Shown: positions 1-7,631, counted from the stretch's first letter. The stretch: DNA of 64,000 nucleotides from Desulfothermus sp964427155 (GCA_964427155.1 CAYRSC010000002.1:1-64000); one strand, 5' to 3'. Program-made: numbers and translations. The notes: a model not told the origin generated them from the sequence alone.

Positions 1-629
1 GATTCAAAGTGTTGCATCCATAAAAGAAGGCTCTCTTTTCTATGGGGCAATTTTTTTATAGCTGAAACAAAACCCATATAAAGGTCATCATATTCTGTAG
101 GATTATTATCCTGCCTGCGGGACACAGGGAAAATAGTGGTAGCGGATACAGGGGATAAATTGTATTGCCATTTAAAATCCTCAATAGAATTGAATTCCTT
201 TTTGTTTTCAGGGTGAAGCTGTTCAATAACTGGGGCCAACCTTGTGGACTTGAATCTAGAAGGGGAAACCTCTTCTCCTTGTGAAAAACTGTCCCTGTCT
301 ATGCCACTACTAAGCCTATCTGCCTCTGTAATTATCCATTGGGAGGGAGTTTCTGGTTTATGGTGCATGGCGGCTAGATTTAAAAAATTATCTAACCCAA
401 GTTCTGGTGAAAATAATTCTTCAGGAAAAAATCTTCTGTTAAAATCTATAAAGGCCGCAGTGAATAAGGCGTGCCTGTGGGAATATCTACCTTTATACAC
501 AGGTTGATAAAGCTGTTGGTTTTGTTTGATATACTCCTTAGATACCTCAAAACACCCCTCCACAAACTTTCCCAGATCATGACATAGTGCGGCAAGAGAA
601 ACAATTAATGTGTTTTTATCTGCCCTCAT
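1..629 (-). CDS. cas10: Cas10/Csm1-type CRISPR protein, N-terminal part (truncated by window edge)
   Basis: Large subunit of a type III CRISPR effector; in the family it combines an HD nuclease with a Palm/cyclase domain that makes cyclic oligoadenylates. Seen here: about 209 codons from ATG at 627-629 (GGAG about 9 bases upstream) reading off the left edge without a stop. The N-terminus has an HD-domain pattern: CHDLGKF at residues 16-22, a histidine pair region near 51-53, AMHHKP near 87-92, then EADRLSSGIDR at about 102-112, which is typical of Csm1. The cyclase GGDD motif would lie outside the window. It is the last visible gene of the cas operon, 34 bases after the second cas2. III-A is the likeliest subtype from the ADRLSSG motif, but the small subunits that would settle it are not visible. 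The base composition is AT-richer than the housekeeping genes to the right. Confidence 0.85.
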   Translation of the reverse strand, partial: MRADKNTLIVSLAALCHDLGKFVEGCFEVSKEYIKQNQQLYQPVYKGRYSHRHALFTAAFIDFNRRFFPEELFSPELGLDNFLNLAAMHHKPETPSQWIITEADRLSSGIDRDSFSQGEEVSPSRFKSTRLAPVIEQLHPENKKEFNSIEDFKWQYNLSPVSATTIFPVSRRQDNNPTEYDDLYMGFVSAIKKLPHRKESLLLWMQHFE

Positions 630-663
630 CTTATTTCTCCATAAATTTTGGGATTAACATACC

Positions 664-942
664 TCATACCACATAAAACTCAAAATCTGAATCAATAAAT
701 TCTCCTTCACCCATAATTTCCACCTTAGCAAGACATTTCTTACAGATGGGAATATATTTTACACCATCTTCATCTGGATTTATTACCTCTCCAATTCTCT
801 CCTTTAATCTTTTTAACTGAGACTCATTCAGGTCCATCTCAAATTTTGATCTCTGGACCCTTTGACCAAAATCTTCCATAATCTTTGCCACCTTTTGAAG
901 CCTTCTATCATCACAGATGTCATATATAACCAGAAATCTCAT
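664..942 (-). CDS. cas2: CRISPR-associated endoribonuclease Cas2 (second of two)
   Basis: Cas2 dimers bridge two Cas1 dimers in the spacer-integration complex. This 92-residue protein has the Cas2 ferredoxin-like pattern: first strand ending VIYDICDD (conserved Asp at residue 8), and FGQRVQRSKFE in the middle. Near the C-terminus is ICKKC, a CxxC pair also present in the neighbouring copy. I start it at ATG 940-942 because that ATG overlaps the TGA of the upstream cas2 as ATGA, a classic coupling arrangement; a 25-codon upstream extension in the same frame runs through the other cas2 and carries no Cas2 features. By eye it is clearly diverged from the upstream copy (roughly one third identical), so it is not a fresh duplication. 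Confidence 0.88.
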   Translation of the reverse strand: MRFLVIYDICDDRRLQKVAKIMEDFGQRVQRSKFEMDLNESQLKRLKERIGEVINPDEDGVKYIPICKKCLAKVEIMGEGEFIDSDFEFYVV

Positions 943-1214
943 ATAATTTCCCACACCCTGGGCCTTAGATTTATAGTAGTACCCTGCACACTTGCCTTTG
1001 ACATACACTGGGAACATATCTTATATATGCGCACGGAATCAGTATCCATATCTAAATGTCTCTTACAAAATCTTCTTATCTCTACAAGTTCATACTCATT
1101 AATATCACACTCAAAAACAGATTTTTGTACATTTATTCCCAGGTTCTTTAACAAATGATGAAAACGAGTTCTTGTCTTGTTATCTGAGATATCGTAGATA
1201 ATAACCACATTCAT
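939..1214 (-). CDS. cas2: CRISPR-associated endoribonuclease Cas2 (first of two)
   Basis: A 91-residue Cas2. The N-terminal strand VVIIYDISDN carries the conserved Asp, followed by LGINVQKSVFE, the most diagnostic Cas2 segment, and a C-terminal ICSQC pair. It follows cas1 by 8 bases and its TGA overlaps the ATG of the second cas2, so the three genes should be co-translated. Both copies keep full family length and the acidic residue at position 8, so neither looks like a pseudogene. Whether they form homodimers, heterodimers or serve different adaptation complexes cannot be read from sequence. Confidence 0.9.
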   Translation of the reverse strand: MNVVIIYDISDNKTRTRFHHLLKNLGINVQKSVFECDINEYELVEIRRFCKRHLDMDTDSVRIYKICSQCMSKASVQGTTINLRPRVWEII

Positions 1215-1222
1215 AATTAGGG

Positions 1223-2383
1223 TTATTTTAAGGTTAAAGGCACATAGGTGCTCAATTCCCCTTCCACTACACGTCTATATTGTCGTGCCTGCTCCAGTAT
1301 GGCCTTTTCATAGGAGATCCTCCTCTCAAGGGGCTCATAATAAAACTCTGTCTGGAGTTTTTTCTCAAAGGAAGAGATGACCCTTTTCAGGGCCTCCCTT
1401 TTAAGGACAACCGGCAATTTTCCCCTATCATTGCTACATGCATCCACCCCATCCTCTGAAAATCGCTGTTCAGGCACGTCAAAGAATTCACTGGCCTTAT
1501 TGGCACTCATAAGGCCAAATCGGTCCCTAACAATCTCATCCTCTGCTAATACATCCTCATCTCTCATCTCCTCCTCCCTTTCTTCTCTCACCTGTACAAA
1601 ATCCTCCCCTTTGAGGATTCCAAGGTTGAAGAGGGAGAGACAGAGGGTATCAGCAATAATCACTCTAAACTCCTCCATTAGATCCATAACCAGGGCATAT
1701 CTTCCATAATCTGGTGAATGAAGATTTCCAGGATATGGGTCTAAATTGGCCACCCTTATTGCTGAATATACCCGATTGAACAAAAAGGTATATAGCAGAG
1801 ATAATACAGAATTTACTGGATCTGTGGGAGGTCTTCTTACCCTTTTTCTAAAACCAAAATCCTGGAGAAGTCCCTCTGAAAATACAGAAAAATAAATGGA
1901 AGAGCCCTTTCCCTCATATCCCCTTATACTTTCCACAGAGGTGGCCCCATCTAGCTTCTCCATAATGGACCTGATCTCATAAGCGGCCTTCTTACATGCA
2001 GATTTGCCCTTTGTCCTCCCTATCCTCATAAGTAAAGAGACCATGTTAAATAGCTTGGCCTTTACTATAGACCTGGCAATAGATAATATAAAATCTTTCT
2101 CATCTAATAGATAAAACTGCCTTTTCCTAAGAAAAAAATTTTTGCCCTCCTCTAAGTTGAACCTTCCCACAAATCTACCATCCTTTGAAAGAAATACAGT
2201 ATCAACGCCCTCTTTAAAGAGCTTCTTGATGGCTGCGGGAGTTAAATTGATATTTCCAAATAGCAACAGTTGCTCTAATTTATGCAAAAAGATAGTATGA
2301 TATACATCTCCATCTTTTTTAACCAGTAACCTATCTCCTTCTTTACTGATCACAGAACCCTGAATGGTTACATAAAAACGCAT
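1223..2383 (-). CDS. cas1: CRISPR-associated integrase Cas1
   Basis: Cas1 is the metal-dependent integrase that inserts new spacers into the array. The 386-residue protein shows the family's catalytic signatures: GYEGKGSSIYF with Glu157, the GNLHSPDYGRY segment with His222, and DLMEEFR with acidic residues 234-238. It is longer than the usual 320-340 residues: after residue 260 there is a very acidic segment (about 266-320, rich in Glu, Asp and Arg) before the conserved C-terminal helices. It starts 2 bases after csx20 and leads into the two cas2 genes, so the adaptation module sits inside the type III operon rather than beside the array. Confidence 0.93.
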   Translation of the reverse strand: MRFYVTIQGSVISKEGDRLLVKKDGDVYHTIFLHKLEQLLLFGNINLTPAAIKKLFKEGVDTVFLSKDGRFVGRFNLEEGKNFFLRKRQFYLLDEKDFILSIARSIVKAKLFNMVSLLMRIGRTKGKSACKKAAYEIRSIMEKLDGATSVESIRGYEGKGSSIYFSVFSEGLLQDFGFRKRVRRPPTDPVNSVLSLLYTFLFNRVYSAIRVANLDPYPGNLHSPDYGRYALVMDLMEEFRVIIADTLCLSLFNLGILKGEDFVQVREEREEEMRDEDVLAEDEIVRDRFGLMSANKASEFFDVPEQRFSEDGVDACSNDRGKLPVVLKREALKRVISSFEKKLQTEFYYEPLERRISYEKAILEQARQYRRVVEGELSTYVPLTLK

Positions 2384-2385
2384 AC

Positions 2386-2772
2386 CTATATCCCATAAAT
2401 CCTAAAACCCTGATGTAAAAATATATGATTTAATTTTATCTCTCCCGATGGAAGAATATCCTCCCTTGCAATCCTTTTAGTTGTAGAATAGATAGGGATA
2501 AAACAATTGATTAAACAAAACCTGATGGTCAAATATGTGGCACCAAAATCCCCTTGGATGAGAACAAAATCATTAAAAGAGCACTCTTGTTTAATCCAGT
2601 TAAATACTGGAAGTAAATAATCACCAAGAGGCATCTCTCCCACAGGGATATTTCTCCATAGGAGCTTTATATCTTCAGGAGGATATATAATAGAGTCCAC
2701 CTTTAAATTATTATAGGCATCCAACATCTGATCCATGGTGAGAGTATGATTTAACAGACATACAAGTTTCAC
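2386..2772 (-). CDS. csx20: Csx20-family CRISPR accessory protein (probable ring nuclease)
   Basis: A small protein found with type III systems. Seen: an early LLNHTLT segment, LLWRNIP near 38-43, QGDFGATY at 73-80, YSTTKR near 95-100 and the closing FRIYG. These match my memory of the Csx20 family, which recent work groups with ring nucleases that degrade cyclic tetra-adenylate; that function is from family knowledge, not shown here. I choose the GTG at 2770-2772: it has an AAGGGGGA ribosome site about 8 bases upstream and begins exactly at the conserved KLVCLLNH strand, whereas an ATG 18 codons upstream would add a tail without family character. Confident on family, moderate on activity. 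Confidence 0.75.
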   Translation of the reverse strand: MKLVCLLNHTLTMDQMLDAYNNLKVDSIIYPPEDIKLLWRNIPVGEMPLGDYLLPVFNWIKQECSFNDFVLIQGDFGATYLTIRFCLINCFIPIYSTTKRIAREDILPSGEIKLNHIFLHQGFRIYGI

Positions 2773-2853
2773 TTTTATACAATCCCCCTTTTTTAGGTTC
2801 AAAATAAATAAAAAATACCTCTCCATCTACAACTTCAATGTTGAAATCTCATG

Positions 2854-3963
2854 CTATATGAACCTGATCCTGGACCTGTCTATCCTTATGCCAAATCTGG
2901 TATCGGGTTTCCTCCCCACAGAGACTATTCCTATCTTTTCATAAACAGATAATCCAAATGACTTTATCAATATGCTTTTTATCTTTGACTTATAACTATT
3001 AAAATTTTCCCTGGTGAGTGATTTTATACCAGAACCACTCAAACTATCTATATCTCTACTTCCAGGTATGCTGTTATATATGTACATTATCTCTGATTGT
3101 GAGGACAAAATGGTGGATGCATCAACAAAACACTCTATACATCCTCCACATGGCCTATCCTTCATACATCTCTTTTTATTTTTTAAAAACCATGCATAAA
3201 GTGCCATATAGGCAGGATGTAAATCTGTCTCCATTGAACCAAAACATATCCTACAATTTTTAATGTCCACTATGAGATGTGAATCTTTGTCCATAATTAC
3301 ATGAGATATAATCTCACTGGGAGGGAGAGGTCCTTTTAATTGTTCTTCACTTATCCAGTGTCTTACGGGAAAAAAAGGAATGGACACTAATTGTATCTTT
3401 GCATATTTAGTTTCTTTTTTGTAAGGATTCCCTCTATCATCATATAATAAAACAGATCTTGATCTCTTGGGAGGATACCAGAAATTTTTACTTGACTCAA
3501 ATTCCCTGGACACAAGGACATGATATATCCTGTCCTGGGGCCTTCCATACAATTGGGCCGCAAGTGAAAGACAGGAAGACATAGTCTTTCTACCACCTGC
3601 TACCAAAAAATAAATTATATTTTCAGGATGGCTACATAGCTTAAAGGTAACCTCAAGACAAAGCTCTATTAATCTATAATTTGTGACCTCATCTTCTACA
3701 TCTTCCACATATTCTCCGGATTCATCTCTCAATATGTAAATATTTTCAGGGGGAAAACTCACCCTGTGGGGGAGATTATATTCCTCTAAAAAACGCATAA
3801 GGGGACCAGAAGGGGCAATAAAGGAGAGGAGTTTCTCATATCCTGGATAGGTGGTTATCATGTGGATCTCATGGACACTCCTTCCCTGCAAAAGCAGGGC
3901 ATATAAGGTCTCTGTAATCACCTGGGGATTGAGGCCACATACCCCAAGGAGTATCCTCTTCAT
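2854..3963 (-). CDS. CARF-domain CRISPR protein, NE0113 (TIGR02584) family
   Basis: Predicted sensor of cyclic oligoadenylate made by Cas10. The N-terminus ILLGVCGLNPQVITETLYAL is the hallmark of the NE0113 family (also labelled Csx14 or Csm6-like). A Rossmann-like CARF fold is expected over about residues 1-190, with a glycine-rich AGGRKTM loop near 122-128. The C-terminal part (about 235-370) has six cysteines in pairs (CRIC, then C-x5-C-x2-C-x2-C), suggesting a metal site. I see no convincing HEPN RNase motif. The start ATG at 3961-3963 overlaps the cas6 TGA as ATGA; another ATG lies three codons upstream. An 81-base gap separates it from csx20. What the C-terminal domain does is unknown to me. 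Confidence 0.78.
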   Translation of the reverse strand: MKRILLGVCGLNPQVITETLYALLLQGRSVHEIHMITTYPGYEKLLSFIAPSGPLMRFLEEYNLPHRVSFPPENIYILRDESGEYVEDVEDEVTNYRLIELCLEVTFKLCSHPENIIYFLVAGGRKTMSSCLSLAAQLYGRPQDRIYHVLVSREFESSKNFWYPPKRSRSVLLYDDRGNPYKKETKYAKIQLVSIPFFPVRHWISEEQLKGPLPPSEIISHVIMDKDSHLIVDIKNCRICFGSMETDLHPAYMALYAWFLKNKKRCMKDRPCGGCIECFVDASTILSSQSEIMYIYNSIPGSRDIDSLSGSGIKSLTRENFNSYKSKIKSILIKSFGLSVYEKIGIVSVGRKPDTRFGIRIDRSRIRFI

Positions 3964-4895
3964 GGAACCCATACCCTTATTTTCCCAAATCCAAAAGTGG
4001 TCTGTTTTCCAACATGCACTATTTCACAGTACTTTAATAGGGGATAAAATGGTAGCAATTCTCCCCTATAAATGGCATGCCCCACCAATCCCCCCAGCCG
4101 CATGCTGCTCCTTTGCCGAAAACTAAATCTCCTTATCTCCATCCATCTTTTCTGCTCCTCCACTATCTCTACCTCCCTGGATCTGGCAATAAGCCCCCTA
4201 TAATCCAGGGAGGGCTCCCCCCCACAATAGGTGGCTTCCAGAGATGATATCCTCCTTAAACAGGCCCTTATGAGCACAGAAAAATCAAAGTCTGTGATCA
4301 GAGAATTTCTAAACTTCACCCTATAGGGGGTTAAAAAATCCACCCTTATCCTCTCCATAGGGGGTGTAGGGGGAGCTATATCTTCTATTTTGAGAGAGCC
4401 ATGTTCCTCAGGTAACACCATAATGCCCTGTGAGGAGTCCTCATACACAACCCTTTTATCCTTTATTACCCTCTTGACCTCAAACCTCCCCCCACCTTCT
4501 TTTCTATTGAGGCCAATGCCCACCTTACCCATCTCTATTACACTATAGATGATATAAGATAACCACCTTATCCCCCCTTCAATAAGGATAATGGAAAACC
4601 TGAAATCCTCTAAAGGGGCATACCTCTCTTTACCTGAAAAAGGGGGCTCTAAGATAAAGGGAAGGGGAAGATTGGGGGATCTATTCTTTTGCTTTATCAC
4701 CTTGGATTCAAATAAAAAGGCATATACACACCCGGAAAACAAAAGGCACTCCTGGCAGGATACCCTCTTCAGGGGACAGCATATATTTCTCAGGGACTTC
4801 CCCAGGGCCCCTCTGAAGATATTGCCTGAATAGAGAGGAAGAATGGTCTCTGAAGTAAAGCTACAGATAAATTCTACTATGGAATACCTTAACAT
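3960..4895 (-). CDS. cas6: Cas6-type pre-crRNA processing RAMP endoribonuclease
   Basis: Cuts the CRISPR precursor within repeats to give crRNAs. The 311-residue protein (from ATG 4893-4895, preceded by AGGAGG 4 bases upstream) has the N-terminal cysteine cluster typical of one Cas6 branch (CC-x6-C-x2-C-x6-C near residues 38-56, followed by YAFLFES) and the C-terminal glycine-rich loop VGKQTTFGFGKI found in RAMP Cas6 proteins. It is the first gene of the cas operon. Its TGA overlaps the next ATG. An in-frame ATG 13 codons upstream exists, but its extra residues look non-conserved and lack a ribosome site as good. Confidence 0.85.
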   Translation of the reverse strand: MLRYSIVEFICSFTSETILPLYSGNIFRGALGKSLRNICCPLKRVSCQECLLFSGCVYAFLFESKVIKQKNRSPNLPLPFILEPPFSGKERYAPLEDFRFSIILIEGGIRWLSYIIYSVIEMGKVGIGLNRKEGGGRFEVKRVIKDKRVVYEDSSQGIMVLPEEHGSLKIEDIAPPTPPMERIRVDFLTPYRVKFRNSLITDFDFSVLIRACLRRISSLEATYCGGEPSLDYRGLIARSREVEIVEEQKRWMEIRRFSFRQRSSMRLGGLVGHAIYRGELLPFYPLLKYCEIVHVGKQTTFGFGKIRVWVP

Positions 4896-5296
4896 ATAGC
4901 CTCCTGAAAAAAATGGTCCTTTATTTTGAAACACGCCAGAGGGAATTTGTCAACCTTCCTTATAAGGAGTAAACTCTCCCCAACGTCATGGAGAAGGGGC
5001 AAGATAAGAGAGGGGTCTTTAAAATAAAAAATCCCCCTGGAGGTTACCAGCAGGAGAGGAGATTTTCAGAACTGGCTCTCCCTCCCTTAGTACTAACTAA
5101 TTGTTCCTTTATTAGCGGATGCACCCTTTACATTACTTCCGACCTTGATCAGGATTTGATTATGCTTGGCAGGGTTAGCTGATTTTTATCCTATTTTCCC
5201 CACATGAATCCTCTGGACTTTCTTTTGCATGCGCAGTATATGGGGAGACCTACCCACGTAGGGAAGGATTTACATGGGAAATAATCAGGGGAGCAT
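4896..5296. other. Divergent intergenic region between cas operon and plus-strand genes
   Basis: About 400 bases between the start of cas6 (minus) and the next plus-strand gene. I looked for CRISPR repeats and saw none. A perfect 10-base palindrome CCTTATAAGG lies at 4958-4967. There is a TTGACA-like element for the minus strand nearby (separate entry). Toward 5297 the only clear signal is a ribosome site, AGGGGAG, a few bases before the ATG. No RNA gene or mobile-element end was recognised. Confidence 0.5.
4925..4953 (-). promoter_or_regulatory. Candidate promoter for the cas operon
   Basis: On the minus strand a perfect TTGACA (complement of 4948-4953) sits 17 bases upstream of TTCAAA, which matches the -10 consensus at only three of six positions. 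It would give a leader of about 20-25 bases ahead of the cas6 ATG. Good -35, weak -10; tentative. Confidence 0.35.
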
Positions 5297-6928
5297 ATGA
5301 ATATAAAAAGGGACAAAAACGTGAGGCAGGTGGAAGATCTGGATGAGAGGATACTTTCTCTCATCCTGGAGAGGGCCTCTTTATTTGCTGAGGTACTTAA
5401 GAAAAGACGCCTTTCAGGGAATTCCTTTTCTAGTGGAGACCTGGAAGGAGAGATGTGGAAGGGGTGGTATCGTCGCATAAAGGATAAGAGGGTAAACAGT
5501 CGTATTTTGAGGAACATATATAATCATATAAACCACCTCTCTTATGATATTGCAGAGCGAGAGGAGGAGAGGGAATTTGTGCTCTCTCCTAGACGCAAGG
5601 CAGTGTCTATTGATATTGCAGGTCCCTGTGATCGTCTCCTCACTAGGTTTATCCTTTATCTGTCTGCGGCCCTTGACCTTTCTATCTCCCTCAAAAAAGT
5701 GGTGCTCAATGATCCCCTCTATGAGATGTTAAAGGTGTTAAATTCTGTAGGTGCCTCTTTTAAATGGGAGAAAGATACTGTGGAGAGGGATAGGGGATCG
5801 CAGATGGAGTTTGATCGCCATGCCCTCTTTGTGGGGGGAGATTTATTAAACCTCTATCTCCTTCTCTTCTATGCCCTTTCCAGACCTTGCATATGTAAAT
5901 TTACTGGTGAGGCACGTCTTCGCACCCAGGACTTAAGGCCCCTTTTTGACCTGCTTCCCCAATTGGGGGCCAGGATAGTACCTTTTATTCCTGGTAGTTA
6001 TGGACTTCCTGTGAGGTTGGAGGCCACAGGTACTATAAGTGATGAGATAGTGATTGGGGGAGATGCTCCTGAGGAAATGGTAGTGGCCTTTCTTCTGAGT
6101 GCCCCTGTGTTTTCACGTCCCCTATATCTCAAAATCCATAGCTGGCCCTCTCCCTTTCTTTTAGAAAGGGTCCTGTGGACTTATGAGATGTTCCAGATAG
6201 AGTATGAGAGGGATGAAGAGGGCATAAGGGTTTGCTCCTCTGCTTCCCCTGATATTGACTCGTCACTAAATCTTCCTGTGGATGTGGAGCTATGCTCATA
6301 TCTCCTGGCCTTTCCCCTATTGCTTGGTGGAAAGGCAGACATAAGGGGGATGTTGTCAGGTAGATTTCCAGATGAAGAGATCTTTTTGGGTGTGCTTTCC
6401 TCCTTTGGTGTGGTTACTCAAAAGGAGGGAGGGATAACTTCTCAGCCAGGAGAGCAAAAAAAGATACCTACTATACTGGATGTAAAGGGAATGGACACGG
6501 CAGTTCCTCTCTCGTGTGGTCTTTTGTTTTCTCGAGCAAGGGGAAAGGTGTCTCTGGCCAATGTGCCTGCCTCAGCCATTGATGAAGTGAGGGAGGTCTG
6601 TGGAGCACTGGGAATAGATGTTGAAAAGAGAAACGAGATGGTTACTTTTAGGGGACTGCCCTTGAAAAGAGCAAAAGAGGTCTCCCTATATTCCCCTTGC
6701 GCCCGGTGGAGCCTTGCCCTTTCCCTTTTGGCGACCTCAGGGATAGACATAGTTCTTGCCAATCCAGGCGAGATTACAGCTATATGGCCTTCCTATTGGC
6801 CTCTATATCGCATGTTACCCGAGATAAGGGATGGGATGGAGAAAAGGGAGGAGATGAGAGATGGAGGAAGGAAGAGAAGGAGAATCCTTGTGGCAGGAAA
6901 TAAAAAGATTGGAGAGAGAGATAGCTGA
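5297..6928 (+). CDS. Chorismate mutase-like / EPSP synthase-like fusion with degenerate active sites
   Basis: A 543-residue protein with two parts. Residues about 12-90 resemble an AroQ chorismate mutase helix bundle (LDERILSLILERASLF, then LKKRR). Residues about 100-520 follow the EPSP synthase (AroA) fold pattern: DPLYEMLKVLNSVGA, FTGEARLRTQDLRPLFDLLPQLGARI-like segment, PEEMVVAFLLSAP, AIDEVREVCGALGI. The key AroA motifs are lost: the usual DKSxSHR is CDRLLTR here (Lys and Ser replaced, last Arg kept), GNAGTT is GGDLLN-like, and DHRxAMA reads CARWSLA. So the ancestry is clear but EPSP synthase activity is doubtful. ATG at 5297 has AGGGGAG upstream. No other shikimate gene is adjacent. It could be a pseudoenzyme, a regulator, or an enzyme with another enolpyruvyl-type substrate. 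Confidence 0.7.
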   Translation: MNIKRDKNVRQVEDLDERILSLILERASLFAEVLKKRRLSGNSFSSGDLEGEMWKGWYRRIKDKRVNSRILRNIYNHINHLSYDIAEREEEREFVLSPRRKAVSIDIAGPCDRLLTRFILYLSAALDLSISLKKVVLNDPLYEMLKVLNSVGASFKWEKDTVERDRGSQMEFDRHALFVGGDLLNLYLLLFYALSRPCICKFTGEARLRTQDLRPLFDLLPQLGARIVPFIPGSYGLPVRLEATGTISDEIVIGGDAPEEMVVAFLLSAPVFSRPLYLKIHSWPSPFLLERVLWTYEMFQIEYERDEEGIRVCSSASPDIDSSLNLPVDVELCSYLLAFPLLLGGKADIRGMLSGRFPDEEIFLGVLSSFGVVTQKEGGITSQPGEQKKIPTILDVKGMDTAVPLSCGLLFSRARGKVSLANVPASAIDEVREVCGALGIDVEKRNEMVTFRGLPLKRAKEVSLYSPCARWSLALSLLATSGIDIVLANPGEITAIWPSYWPLYRMLPEIRDGMEKREEMRDGGRKRRRILVAGNKKIGERDS

Positions 6929-7118
6929 GCTTGAGAAGAGACAGAAAGAGGTGGAGGAAGAGATATACAGGTTAATGAGAGAAGAAGACCTTTCTAGGGG
7001 GCGGATATATGCCAGGGAGATCTTTTCTCTCCAGCAGGAGAAACTTGCCCTGGCCGTAGAGATAGATATAAGAAAAAAGAGGCGGTTGAGGCTTCAGTGG
7101 GAGATAACCCCCTGTTGA
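6861..7118 (+). CDS. Small coiled-coil protein of unknown function
   Basis: An 85-residue ORF rich in Glu, Lys, Arg and Leu with heptad-like spacing over about residues 10-75, so one long coiled-coil helix is predicted. It starts inside the last 68 bases of the preceding fusion gene (GGGAGGAG about 9 bases before the ATG) and continues 190 bases beyond it, where no other gene competes. It ends 15 bases before the stop of a convergent gene. I do not recognise a family. Low-complexity charged ORFs can arise by chance, but its length past the upstream stop and its ribosome site favour a real gene. Confidence 0.55.
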   Translation: MEEGREGESLWQEIKRLEREIAELEKRQKEVEEEIYRLMREEDLSRGRIYAREIFSLQQEKLALAVEIDIRKKRRLRLQWEITPC

Positions 7119-7133
7119 GTTTGCAGACCACTT

Positions 7134-7625
7134 TCATTTGAGTAACCGAACAAAGGCCCCCTCTCGCCAGCACATGAGGACATATCTGCATATTAATTGA
7201 GGATATTCTGTGATGAGAAATTCCATTTCCTCATGGGAAAGGGCTACCTTCTCCATATGGGAAGGGGTAATGGGAGAGTCATAAGGGGGTATAAGGGCCC
7301 CATATACAAAGATAAATTCACATAGCTCCTCCACATAGTAAGGTGGAAAGATGGGCCTTAATTTTCTGGGCCTTATGGCCAAATTGGCCTTAAGGAGGGA
7401 GAGGGCCACCTCTTCCCGAGCACATCCTGCTCTGATGTGGCTACATACAGGAAGTCTCCAGGGAGAGAAAGAGCTTTTCTTCCCATCACGCAGGAGATAA
7501 AATCTGTTTTTTTTGTCATATACCAAAACAAGGATACGTCTATGGGGAAGCTTTAGGGCATGTACCTGCTTTTCTTCCATGACCCCCAGAGGGGTATCCC
7601 TGTTGTCTACTATTTCCACAAGCAT
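7134..7625 (-). CDS. Nudix-fold protein with degenerate catalytic box
   Basis: 163 residues resembling the Nudix/isopentenyl-diphosphate-isomerase-like group: an N-terminal VEIVDNRDTPLGVMEE strand, then RRILVLVYDKKNRFYLLRDG and SFSPWRLPVCSHI. In active members this leads to GGHV and a GX5EX7REUXEEXGU box; here the region reads CSHIRAGCAREEVALSLL and most metal-binding glutamates are missing. I infer a non-hydrolysing or altered enzyme. It is convergent with the coiled-coil ORF and divergent from nadK. The ATG at 7623-7625 has an AAGGGAAGGGG ribosome site upstream. Confidence 0.65.
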   Translation of the reverse strand: MLVEIVDNRDTPLGVMEEKQVHALKLPHRRILVLVYDKKNRFYLLRDGKKSSFSPWRLPVCSHIRAGCAREEVALSLLKANLAIRPRKLRPIFPPYYVEELCEFIFVYGALIPPYDSPITPSHMEKVALSHEEMEFLITEYPQLICRYVLMCWREGAFVRLLK

Positions 7626-7631
7626 CTTTTG

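Noticed and set aside
244..507. Plus-strand ORF of 87 codons near the left edge
   Set aside because: It lies antisense to the truncated cas10 frame, which has an HD motif and clear Csm1 segments; the plus-strand protein has no recognisable features.
3864..3884. RSVHEIH in the CARF protein as a HEPN RNase motif
   Set aside because: It matches R-x5-H by chance only: it is within the N-terminal Rossmann-like sensor fold, not in a C-terminal helical HEPN domain.
4896..5296. Possible CRISPR array or leader upstream of cas6
   Set aside because: No repeated unit of 20-40 bases is present; only a 10-base palindrome and promoter-like hexamers are seen.
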